From NCBI GenBank assembly GCA_005281725.1, contig SSBO01000012.1, positions 17,638,343 through 17,702,342 on the forward strand: a stretch of DNA of 64,000 nt, read 5' to 3'. Each line of letters begins with the position of its first letter. The first letter of the stretch is position 1. The translations under genes and the position numbers were made by a program. Below the pieces are notes generated by a model. It had not been told where the DNA came from, made no database searches, and was given only the letters and a program-made list of their open reading frames with translations. This document shows, in pieces, positions 38,901 through 49,024 of this stretch. This stretch comes from Wuchereria bancrofti (Eukaryota > Nematoda > Chromadorea > Rhabditida > Onchocercidae).

Positions 38901-40639
38901 CCAACAAATGTTTAGATATTTGCTGTCATTTTGCAGCCTATTGGCATGCATCCTCAACAGTCGGTGATGGAACCCGCAGCGAAGAAAATGCGCATGCAAC
39001 AAGGACCTCAAATACCAGCTACACAGCAGGTTTTTACCATTACTTTTTAAAAATAAGTCTAAATTGAAGTGGTAGGATTTGAAAAAACATGGATTTGAAA
39101 AAGAAAGCATTTCCAGATGGAGTCAATGATAAATGCTCCAACAAGTGGAATGTTTGCTACAAGTGGTGCGCAAGATTACCCACCAGTTGGTTCAGGACCA
39201 ATTAGCAGTAAGGGAGGAATATCCTTTGAGCAACACAGTCAACAACAGATAATGCAATCACAGCACATAAACAGTGGTATGCAGCAAATGTCCTACGGAC
39301 ATCAGCAGCAACATCAAGTTATGAACCAGGGTCCGAACATGTACCAAGTAAATTCTTGTTTTGACTTTTCTGTTTTTTTTAAATCTGAAAATGAACTGCT
39401 GAAATCAGATATAAAATGCATCTACTGTGCAGAAGCTTTTTGGATAGCTTTTTTAAATGCAATTTCCATATTTCAAGTTTTTTATTTCGAAGATTTCGTT
39501 TTAATCAAGACAATATCAGTTTGCATAATAAATTATGGTTTGCACTCGGTGGTTGAAATTTTGAACTTTTGCATGGTTATTATGGCATTAAGATCTTTAT
39601 TTTATGAAATTTGAAAATTTTGTCTATTTAGCTATGCCAGATTCCACTTATTTCATTATTGTTTCATTTTCTTTATGATAATTTGATTTATTTTTCTCGA
39701 TAATTCATATAACTAGGCGTCTTTGCAATGTACTCTTTCAAATGCTTTTACAGCAACAGCAAATAGGTGTGAACCAACAAATAGGTGGTCCACCGCAAGG
39801 ACAAATGACACAGCGATCAGTGCAAATGTCTGCACAGTCATCAGTTTTGCAGTCTTCTTATCAACAACAGATGGTGCAACCAGGTTTGAATGTTAAATTT
39901 GAAACTTATTTTGGAGAAGGCTGAGGTTTTTTATAAGTCGGAAATCATTATGTTTCTAATTCGTGCTTTGTTGAATATATACTTTTAACTGTACTAACAC
40001 TTGATTGCTTTTTCATGTTATATGAATCGAAAAATGATTTTAAAAACAATGAGAAAATGTATCGGATATCAGGACTGATATATTTGCTATTGTTTGTTAA
40101 TCCTCATCATTGAAGGTATGATAAGTAGTCAGCAAATGATGGGCAGTGGAAATGGTATGCTGGGACAGCAAGGCGGTATAGCAGGACCTATGGGTGGTCC
40201 TCAAACTCAAATGGGTCCACCTCAGGGACAAATGGGGCCTCAAGGGCCCACGATCATGCAACAGATGCGTCCACAAATGTCATATGTGGATCAGAACGGA
40301 CGAGTGATACAAAGCGGTCAGTAACGTCCTTTTTTGGCATGACCTTTAACTGTTTAAAGAAATCGTTTCGGGCCAGTCCATCATAGGAAATTTTACTGGT
40401 TTTGCTGATGATCTGGTTAAGTACCAGTATATAAATTGCAATTAACTATATTCAAAATGAATTTTCAAGAAGATAATCTGTGTATATCCTAATTTCTTGA
40501 GGAAAATTTACTACAATAAATGTTTATAATGCGCGTTTCAGGGGGAATAATAATCCAGCCAGGTCAAGAAATGATGCCGCAGCAAGGTCATTACATGATA
40601 CAGCAACAGCAATGGTCTCAAATACAACCCCGTTTTTAA
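35930..40639 (+). CDS. cdk-8: CDK8 kinase of the Mediator kinase module
   Basis: Thirteen exons close in frame to 642 residues: 35930-36010, 36209-36366, 36437-36587, 36729-36862, 36961-37096, 37295-37515, 37598-37745, 38338-38484, 38937-39029, 39117-39347, 39754-39883, 40116-40316 and 40542-40639. The kinase part carries [12 protein letters not shown] (P-loop) and the diagnostic CDK8 helix [14 protein letters not shown] in place of PSTAIRE. It also has [36 protein letters not shown] instead of DFG in KIGDMGFAR, and [14 protein letters not shown]. The C-terminal half, from about residue 375, is rich in Gln, Met, Gly and Pro (repeated QQQ, GPPQGQM and PQGPTIMQQ blocks), as in invertebrate CDK8. 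With cyclin C, MED12 and MED13 it forms the Mediator kinase module in the nucleus and phosphorylates transcription factors and RNA polymerase II. The ATG at 35930 gives the standard CDK8 N-terminus ([19 protein letters not shown]). Confidence 0.97.
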
Positions 40640-43612
40640 CGTCACAACGATATAGTTGATTCAAGTTATTGTCACTGCTGTATGTGATGCAGTCAATCAG
40701 TTAAAAATATGAATTTGATATTGAACACTGTTTCTTAAATTCCCATTATGTTCTAAGGGTAGAGAATAAATGTGAAGGAAATCACAATTCAAAAGCTCTC
40801 TCAGCTAGTGTTTAATTTATGTTCAAAGCTATTCGGCTGTTTTGCAAAGCGAAGTAAGGGTATGCTTTATTGCTTTCTCTCCCGTATGTGTGAATTGAAG
40901 ATATGAATGATTCTGGTATCTTCGTTCTCTTGTTTCTCTGTATATTTGTAGTTGACTCAGAAGAGTTTTTCTTCCTTTTATAATTTCGCACTTCTTTTGT
41001 ACAATTCAAAACAAAATTATGATCATCGAAGTTTATGCATTATTGTTTTTTCTTGGCTACCTCGATAAATTTTAAGGCTTTCATATTGATTTGTACAAGA
41101 CCAAGTGGAACTCGGCAAGGTGTGAAGCGACTCATGTTGAAGTGTTTTTATTTATTAATTGACGTGAGTTGTTTATATTAACTAGACTATGTTATCATGT
41201 CATGTTACATATATAATTTACCTTAAATATTATCTGAAAAGGTTATTTTAGAAAGATCAGTGCTGAACTAAAAAACAACCATGCTAATGTGGAATTCTCA
41301 TGCAGGAAACATCAAGAATTCTTGATACTGCGAGTAAAATATTTTATGAAATACTGAGGTCACTTGAAGTTGTGAATTAGATTATTAAACATATTACACA
41401 TTCGTTAAAGCCAAGGATATGAGATGAAGTATGTGGAACTAAGGCAATCAAAAAGGGAAAACCAAGAACCTAGATGTTAGACAGTTCAATATGTTCCTTC
41501 AAAGCAGTGATAATTTTTCACCAGTAAATGCTGTAAACCACGTATCTAACATATTGTTACGTTAATGTTCAAAGATTCAATTTCTTGAATACTGTGAAAT
41601 CGTTCGAACGAGTAAATCTCGGCATTACCTAAGTGGAGAAAGTCTAGTATGCTGTTACTTTGCTCCCTGCTGAACTGAAATCCTTTTTTGGGTTCATAGA
41701 AGCGAAACTTTATTATAATTTTGATTGGATTGTGGGCGACACATTTATGTTTCTGACACTTTCTAATTCAGAGAAGCAGCATTTTCAAATAATATTTGGA
41801 ACAGAGTATGCTTCTCACCAAACTGTTATTGAAGTTTTGATTTTGTAAACGATAAGAAATGCTGAAAGCAGTGTCTACTGAAATTACGAACAGGATTTAA
41901 AGAGATGGTTCTAAAGTTAAAGTCGCAGGATATAATGATGTCAGCGTAATGGTGATGCAATTTTATCTGGTGGCATAGCCGTTGTTTTTCAAACCGTATA
42001 ATTAATCAGATATTTTTAAATGTGGCGAGAGGTGAAATTTTATTCATTTCTGGTCACTTCATGTTATATGTAGCTTTTAATAACCATATAATAACGAATT
42101 TTTATCTGTACATTTCATAATGTACCCGAAGGGATTATTGTAGTTTATATTACTGCTCGTTTGCATTCATTTTTTTTATTTCGTTGTTAAGAAACGATGT
42201 TAATAGTCCTTTTAATTGTTTCTTCCAGTTTAAATAGTGATATTGTGTGTCACTTTTTAACCCTCCTAATTTTTTTTATGTTTTTTTTTTTGTAAGCTGT
42301 GCTAAAATCCAATATTTGGTTAATATGGATATATGATTATCTGGAAAGGGTTTTCTTATGAAAGTGGTGAAAATTGAAAATTTATGCTATTATTAAGCTG
42401 AAATTTTAAATTTGAAATTTTAACTACCGTTGAAATATGAGACTGTAATAGCTATTTCTTTTTTCATTCCTTCTTTGACTGTCTATTTTTGTCCTTCTTG
42501 TCTTTATTTCTTATACTCCTTATTGTTTGCTTCGAGAAATTTTATTTAAGTTATCCTATACTCTTTCTGCCTTATACTTCCTATTAAATTTCTCGTATTC
42601 TTACATTTGAATGAACATCACACTTATCTTTTATATATGTTATGCAGAAGACATTGCAACTTGTTTAACACTTGCTGTCCCACCGAGACTTTCATATGAG
42701 AAATGGAAAAGCAAGGAGGGAGTGTGACCTTCACAAATTTGCTCATTTTTCGAAATCTGGAATTAATCGTTTTCATCTTCGAAATGCAAGAATATATTCT
42801 GGACATCCTGCTCTTCGTTCTCTTTTCTTTGTTGTCTACTGTGATCATGATTCGTTCTACTTTTTGGTCACTTTTTTCAATAAATTCAACAATGAATCCT
42901 TGGGACAACGATTAAAAGAAATTTTCGAATGCAATATCCATCTTTTTTAAAAGAGAGAATCAGTACAGTATTATTACCATCACACCGAGGGCAAATTTTT
43001 GCTGAAATTAATTGTTGAATTTAGCTCCTGACAGATGAAATCTCATTTTTCATTAAACTTCGGAATTTAATAGAGATATAGGGCTGTTTATGGAAAATCA
43101 AAATCGATTGAAGGAAAAGTATTATGCGAAATTTCATGATGCACTATCAGGCAGCTGTACCAGCAAAAAATGGCATATAAAGATGTCCAGTTGAAAATGT
43201 ATTTAATACGTCTCCTAGATTTTCATCTACCAGTTCCTTCTCAATTTTGTATTACTTCGAACAGTCGTTCTTTACTGTCCTAATTTGTAAGACATATCAA
43301 CAAAATTGTCACCGATAAGGACATTTTCATTCCAAAACTGTCATTTTAGATTTTTTTGTTCCAAATGAATTAAAAAACTTCTTTAATTTGTTACTTTCAT
43401 GGAACGTTAATGAGATTTATCACAGAAATTTTTGTTTGAGACTCCTTTGAAGACTCGTCAAAACAAATATAGTGCATAATGTTTAGTTTTTAAGAGAAAA
43501 GATTTTTGAAAAATGAAGCTAACATGATGAGCGGTGTGCTTTTTATAACAACGATTCATGAGTTATGTTAAAATTAGAAGTTTGAGTGGAGCATCAGAGC
43601 GTTAAGAGAAAA
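40640..43612. other. Interval without a supported gene
   Basis: Overlapping open frames on both strands near 42624-42950 (three frames open at once) have no splice signals that favour one. Poly-T runs and scattered AT-rich sequence fill the rest. Confidence 0.45.
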
Positions 43613-45510
43613 ATGGTTGCGCCACTATCAAAACAGAATGAAACAATTGAATTTACAACAATATCAGCAAATTCAGTTAGAAATCTCAAGGTTAGCATTT
43701 CCCTTAATCTTGAATACAATAAGAAGTAATGTGCGAGAACAGGAAAAAAAACAAAGGGCAAAGAAGGAGAAGCTACCCGGAATAATTCAGAACTTCCTGA
43801 TTGGTAATGTATGTGCACACCATATTGACCTGATAATAGAAACGTTATTCCCATCAATCACTTTCACTGGATTTTGTTGCAGTTAGTTGGATGGTTGTTG
43901 GTGATTGGTAGCCTGATTACTTTACTGGTATTCCTAATTCTGGAATCACGGTTCGCCGATGCTGCTGTGAAATATTCCTTCTTCACCTTTATGTATGTCA
44001 CATCACTTATTTGTGCCATATTTGCACTCAAAGACAGCAGTAATATCATGTTGTATCCGATTCTTGTCACAGTGGTTCGTATCTTTTGAGAGTTAAAAAT
44101 TTACATTTAGATGACATCAGTCGAATGACAAAATAAAAACGAGATAATGTGCTACCAAATTCTTCTTATATATTGAAAGTTGAGAGACCACTTTTGCTAT
44201 TGTCTTAAACAGGCAATCTGCTATTGTCTGTTTTAAATTTCTAGAAGGATCAGTTCAGGGACTCAGCAATTAGGTCATATATCGTTTTCTGATTTTTAAA
44301 GATTAATTTTTTTTTTCTTCCAAAGAGATCATCAATGTGTAGGAAACTATCATCTACTGCTTTAAACAAAAGTTTAATACATTCATATTAATTTTAAATG
44401 ATAATAGTAGACTTTTTGGCTTTTCAGCTGGCATTTGTCATAATTTCACTGTCGGCATGGATTTTTGTATTATTCAGCAAATTTTACTGCTCTCATTTCA
44501 ATGACTTCTATCTTTTGTTTACATACCACGGTTCGTTCCTCTCATTTTCTGCAATAGGAAATAGCAAAATTCTGATCGAAGGTCTAAATAATTGCTACCT
44601 GATATCCTCTTGCATTTTCCGAGTAGATTGTAATTCATTTACAACTGTATCCTTGCTTATTGTTCTTTGACATCTTTCATATCTGAATGGACAACGTTTG
44701 ATTTTTATTCACTAAAGCATAAAATATTGCTCAATTCCGCCAGTGGCTAAATGTTTTTTTTTTTATTGAACTTATTCTCCTTGCTTACTTTCGAGAAAAT
44801 CTTTCGGTTCTTGTTGATTTTATTGTTGAATATGAGTTCATAAGAGAATCTTTCTAAAGGAACCATTTTTTCACAATGTGAAATGTACTGGGATATTTCG
44901 CCGTTACGATCTGTCCTACTATTACTGGTAGCGTTCGAAAAGTTGTTCGAATTTCTCGTTTTTCGTCGTTTGATGAAAATTTTTGAGCTGCAACAATGTA
45001 ATGACATACACTTTTGTGTCACCGAAATAAACAAAGTTTTCAGCACGCGCAATGACACCGATGATGAGGTAAGTTTATCACTGGTTCGCCAGCAATTTTC
45101 ATTTTCTAAAGTTATTTTTAAATGGGACTATAATAACAATTCTATATACACAGTTAATAATATCTACTCAGAATCAATGATTGTGCTCTTTGATCTTAAT
45201 ATAAGTCATAAGGAATTAACAAGGGTCTTAATTTTTAAGCTTCATTTTTATTTGAAAGCAATTGAAAAGAAGATCGGATTGTTTTTGGAACACCATCTTT
45301 TGCTCTGAGTTTTTTTATTCATTTACTTTAAGATAGCTCCTTCATCTTCATTACTTTATTTACACATTTGTCAGAAACTCTGATTAAAAAATGATCTTTG
45401 AATTTCAGATCATAGTGTACGAAAGGATGACAAAAGAACGTCAGAACGGTCACACTGATTATGGTATCAAGCCAACCCCATATTCGGTCTGTTCAATTCA
45501 AATTCAGTAA
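43613..45510 (+). CDS. Probable small multipass membrane protein (nematode LAPTM-like/tetraspan type), partly modelled
   Basis: Linked exons: 43613-43690 (MVAPLSKQNETIEFTTISAN), 43743-43808 (Lys-rich, ending NFLIGN), 43883-44074, an exon starting at 44428, and a final exon 45409-45510 with an upstream piece ending at 45068 (TRNDTDDE). The first four join in phase 0. Exon 3 encodes one long hydrophobic helix (LVGWLLVIGSLITLLVFLIL) and a second (FFTFMYVTSLICAIFAL). Exon 4 begins a third (LAFVIISLSAWIFVLF). The tail ends TDYGIKPTPYSVCSIQIQ. A short charged N-terminus, several membrane helices and a Tyr/Pro cytosolic tail recall nematode LAPTM-like or DUF7027-type tetraspan proteins, but I cannot name the family with certainty. 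The fourth helix and the 3' border of exon 4 are not resolved, so the gene span is better supported than the exact protein. Confidence 0.5.
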
Positions 45511-46151
45511 CTTATTAGCCTTACTATATTACACAGCTTTTCAGAAAGGCTTTAGAAGTGTGACAGTTTAGCCGAATTTGATTTGCTATACTTTTTTATA
45601 TGTATGTATATATACATTTTGACTAAAATGTTTGGATTTCATTCCATACTGTTCAAGAATCACTTGGTACTTTTTGTTATTGGGAATATTTACAATGTCT
45701 TAACTTCTTAAATTAGGTCATTTAGCTTTTGAGTTTTCAGATTCAAAGTCCAAATGTTTTCTTATTCCTTTTTCATTTCATAGTTTACTCATGTATAAAC
45801 ATTCCCAAGTTCTTGCATTTGTCCATTCCACATCGACAGCGTCCAGCATGTAATACAAATTCAAAAATTGCTTGGATCGATAATCGAAACGCTGCATTTA
45901 AAATCTGGAAAAGATGATCTGCGACTCTTCTATTTTTCTCTTACTTATTCGTTTAAATTTTGTTGGCTCTGCAATAAACACTAATCTTAATCTTGGGCTT
46001 CTTCCTTTTTTATCAATCATTCGTTTATGTAAGTGATTACAATATAGTAGCAAAAATACTGGACATAAGTCAGAAGAGTGAAGTCAACAGTTAAGCATAA
46101 CAGGAGCATAACAGATCATATGCAGGTATCGTTTTGAAAAAAATAGCAAAA
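45511..46151. other. Convergent spacer
   Basis: Lies between the membrane-protein gene (+) and secreted-peptide gene B (-). No supported coding sequence. Confidence 0.45.
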
Positions 46152-46777
46152 TCATCTGCCCCATCCATATCCATAAGGGTAGTGTGGCATATGAGGTAAG
46201 TTAACTAGCGAATGGTGAACATTGTTGGCATATGGATAAAAACTGTTATCGTTGATCCCGTGTAATGGATGATTGGCGAAACCGTTGTTTGGGTATCCAC
46301 TGTTAACTTTTACTTTGAAAAATGGAGTTTTGAGTTTGTATGTGTAGGGCAAACTAGATAGATAGGGATTGTAAGCAGAAAAAGGATCATAGCGTTTCAC
46401 TCGGATGCTGAAAATTCAGGAAAATTTACAAATAACTTCCAATTTAACTAGAAAAAAAATGAGAAGCATTGATGGACGAGTAATTTTACTTAGCACTTTT
46501 GTAATACTGAATTATTGTTGATTAGTCGATTGTTAGATTGCTAAACTTATCAATATCCAAGCATGCAGGCAATATTGCGTATTTTTCAAATTAAGCTGTG
46601 AAAAGTTTTGGGTCTAAAAGTGAACAAAGAACTGAAAAAGAACAGCAGTAAAGGATAAAGAATTGGAAAAAAGTACTTCCGCAGTTCGTTGTTATCTTCC
46701 ATTGCAAGTGAATCAAATATAGGCATAGCCAAGCATATTGCTCCAAAAAGGACTGTTAAATACAGCTCCCTGAACAT
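46152..46777 (-). CDS. Secreted peptide precursor B (RVKR / KTPF family)
   Basis: Two exons, 46777-46677 and 46407-46152, join across a phase-2 intron to give 118 residues. A TTTTCAG acceptor lies three bases before the ATG, so the mRNA is probably trans-spliced. Exon 1 encodes a signal peptide (MFRELYLTVLFGAICLAMPI) and a short acidic pro-region. Exon 2 opens with IRVKR, a furin-type processing site. A Tyr/Pro/Asn-rich mature part follows, containing YTYKLKTPFFKVKV and ending PHYPYGYGWGR. The same layout, intron phase, RVKR site and KTPF core occur in gene A at 48070-48761, so the two are paralogues. There are no cysteines in the predicted mature peptide. The aromatic Gly/Tyr tail resembles nematode antimicrobial or neuropeptide-like (YGxW) peptides, but the resemblance is only compositional. 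I recognise no named family. Confidence 0.8.
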
Positions 46778-48069
46778 TATCTGAAAATAGATCGGTTTTT
46801 GTTTTTTTATTTCAACGATTTCGTCATGGAGTATCGGTTTCTTTCATCTCACGCAATACCATAAAGTGTATAATATTCTAAAATATGCCTGATGAGGCGC
46901 AGATTTAATGCGCAAATGTGGTGGTTATTGAATTAATAATCTTTCAGTAGGTGAAAACTTTTGTAAATGACTGAACTCTGGAATGACTATTTTAAAACTT
47001 ATTCCTTGATGACTAAATTCAGAACAACAACAACAATCAGTATATTATCCCATAGATTATTTCTATGGTAACAAAGAATGAATTCGGTAACAAAGAATGA
47101 ATTCTAGGAATCGGTTACCATATATTGGTATAAAAGTTATAGTTGTAATATTCAAATTAGTTCATTATTTTAATTTAAAGCCCAAATTCAGCAATAAAGC
47201 AAACAACAATTGATATCATAACAGACAATTGAGAAAAAGGTACGCAAATACGCTGTGAAAGCAAAATAACAAATGCTTGATGATTTCAAATTGACCAATT
47301 TATTTTAAAAACTTCTCCATAATTTCCGTGATTATGAATATTTTTGTTTAATAATGCTCAAATAAAACGAAGGGTATGACAGCTGATGAAATTCATCATG
47401 GATGGTTGAGTCAACATTGCAAAATAAGCACTCCTATCCTAATTGGTTAATGACTTCTAATTTGTCAACCATTTTTGCAATTCAGCAATTTCATTTATGA
47501 CTGCAAAAGTAAACCCATAATTTCTTGTTTCTGACGTCTTTTCATTCTGATCCACATTTTCAGTCTGATCTTCGGTCTCGTTTAACATGTTACTGTCAGT
47601 GGTGTAACATATTTCGACATTTTTGAAGCGAAGAATCATTGAATTCAAAATATTGTGGAGGTGATGGGAAAGAGTAAGTCACATGGTTCTCCAGTGGGGA
47701 AAGATAAAGCAAAGTGGTAGTAGGGAATGCTAAAAAAGTTGAACATACTTAAATAAAATAATGTTTACAACCAGTTAAAAATGAAATCAGTGAAGTTACA
47801 AAATTTTCTTTCAAAAGTCTTTTTGCTGCTAGTGGCTATTCAGGACTATGGAATTTTAAATAAGGTTATAAATTACTGATGAAAGAAATCAGAGGAATGG
47901 AAATTGAGGATGGCGACTTATGATAAAACAATCAAATAGTGTTCTTAAACTATAATAACATTAATAACCAATGGTCGGAAGTTAATATAATTTAAAGCTT
48001 TACATTTTTAACATCCTTTACTCATAATTTTGGGAATTATGATATTAATTAAATTAGTTATATCTGGAC
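46778..48069. other. Spacer between the two peptide genes
   Basis: It contains a doubled TAACAAAGAATGAATTC motif (47069-47104) enclosed by ATGGTAAC...GTTACCAT ends. A short acidic minus-strand open frame (47648-47457, Glu/Asn/Thr-rich, no signal peptide) has no splice context and is left uncalled. Confidence 0.5.
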
Positions 48070-48761
48070 TTAAACCCAGTAGTGATATCCTCCGAATAAG
48101 TACGGCGCATGAAGAGGAGGATATCCGAAATGTCCAGGATAACCGAATTCATCAAATGGACACATACTAGCACCGTATGGAAACGGAATTTTGATTTTCA
48201 TTTTATAAAAAGGTGTTTTGGACTTGTACGAGTACATATTCCAATTATTCCATTGTCTTTTCACTCTTGTCCTGAAATATGTATGCTGTCAAATATGCAT
48301 AAAAAATGATGGTAAATCGTAGCTTGAATTATAATTCAGACCAAAAAGGATTTAAAATGTGCAGAATACTAATGCTTATTGTTAACTTCTCAAATTTTGA
48401 TTTCAAAGCAAAAAGTAAATTATCCAGGAAAAATTAGCTATGCAACAGGATTTCCGAAACGGTATTGAAAACGTACTGGGCATGAAGCAAAATTTATAAG
48501 ACTGAGTTATAACCGCTGTAAATTGGTGTTTTGAATAGTCCAATGATTCATCTACTTTTACAAAATTATTCAGTTCAGGAATCAAGTGGGTTATTTATCT
48601 GCGTGAAAGCCATATTTCTGTTTGGAAATTTCTATACAAAGGAAGATGACTTACACGCGATCCACATTGTCCACTATTTCGGGATCGTTAAGGAATGATA
48701 GGGAGGATATTGCAGTGGCCATGATGACGACGATGAATGCAGATAACAATAGTATGCGCAT
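48070..48761 (-). CDS. Secreted peptide precursor A (RVKR / KTPF family)
   Basis: Two exons, 48761-48655 and 48271-48070, join across a phase-2 intron to give 102 residues. Exon 1 encodes a signal peptide (MRILLLSAFIVVIMATAISS) and an acidic pro-segment (NDPEIVDNVD). Exon 2 continues RVTRVKR, a dibasic furin-type site. A mature part of about 60 residues follows, starting QWNNWNMYSYKSKTPFYKMK. Its tail is rich in Pro, Tyr, Gly, His and Phe and ends GGYHYWV. Only one cysteine is present, so it is not a disulphide-knotted peptide. The gene pairs with precursor B about 1.3 kb downstream in the same orientation, with shared exon structure and the core Y-x-YK-x-KTPF-(Y/F)-K-(M/V)-K. A Trp-rich start and basic core would fit a membrane-active or signalling peptide; that is inference. 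Confidence 0.8.
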
Positions 48762-48982
48762 TTCTTCAACTATAACATATGCGCCTGCTTAGTTAATCAA
48801 ACGCGTTTCCGCCGCTGATTCTTAAATGCCAGTCATAGTTACGCAATATTAGGAATGTAACCGTTACCAAGAAATTTGCTTTATACTCTCTTGGATTTCA
48901 CTTTCTTCTTATTACAGGAGGAGAGAGTGCTTATTTAGCTTTAGAATAGATGAAATTAAGTTTCAAATTAAGTTTTCACACA

Positions 48983-49024
48983 TCACCAGTGTGATGCACT
49001 GGTGAACTTCTACCAGTGCATCAC
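48983..49024. promoter_or_regulatory. Overlapping alternative hairpins upstream of peptide gene A
   Basis: Two perfect inverted repeats share one strand. TCACCAGTG (48983-48991) pairs with CACTGGTGA (48997-49005). GTGATGCACTGGT (48991-49003) pairs with ACCAGTGCATCAC (49012-49024), 13 bp around an 8-base loop. They cannot form together. The element lies about 220 bp 5' of the gene A ATG. It may be a pair of palindromic protein sites or an RNA switch; the sequence alone does not say which. Confidence 0.7.

Noticed and set aside
42624..42950. Overlapping open frames on both strands
   Set aside because: Three frames are open at once and none has convincing start or splice signals; I could not choose one.
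47457..47648. Acidic minus-strand frame between the peptide genes, considered as a third family member
   Set aside because: It has no signal peptide, no RVKR site and no KTPF core, and no acceptor precedes it.
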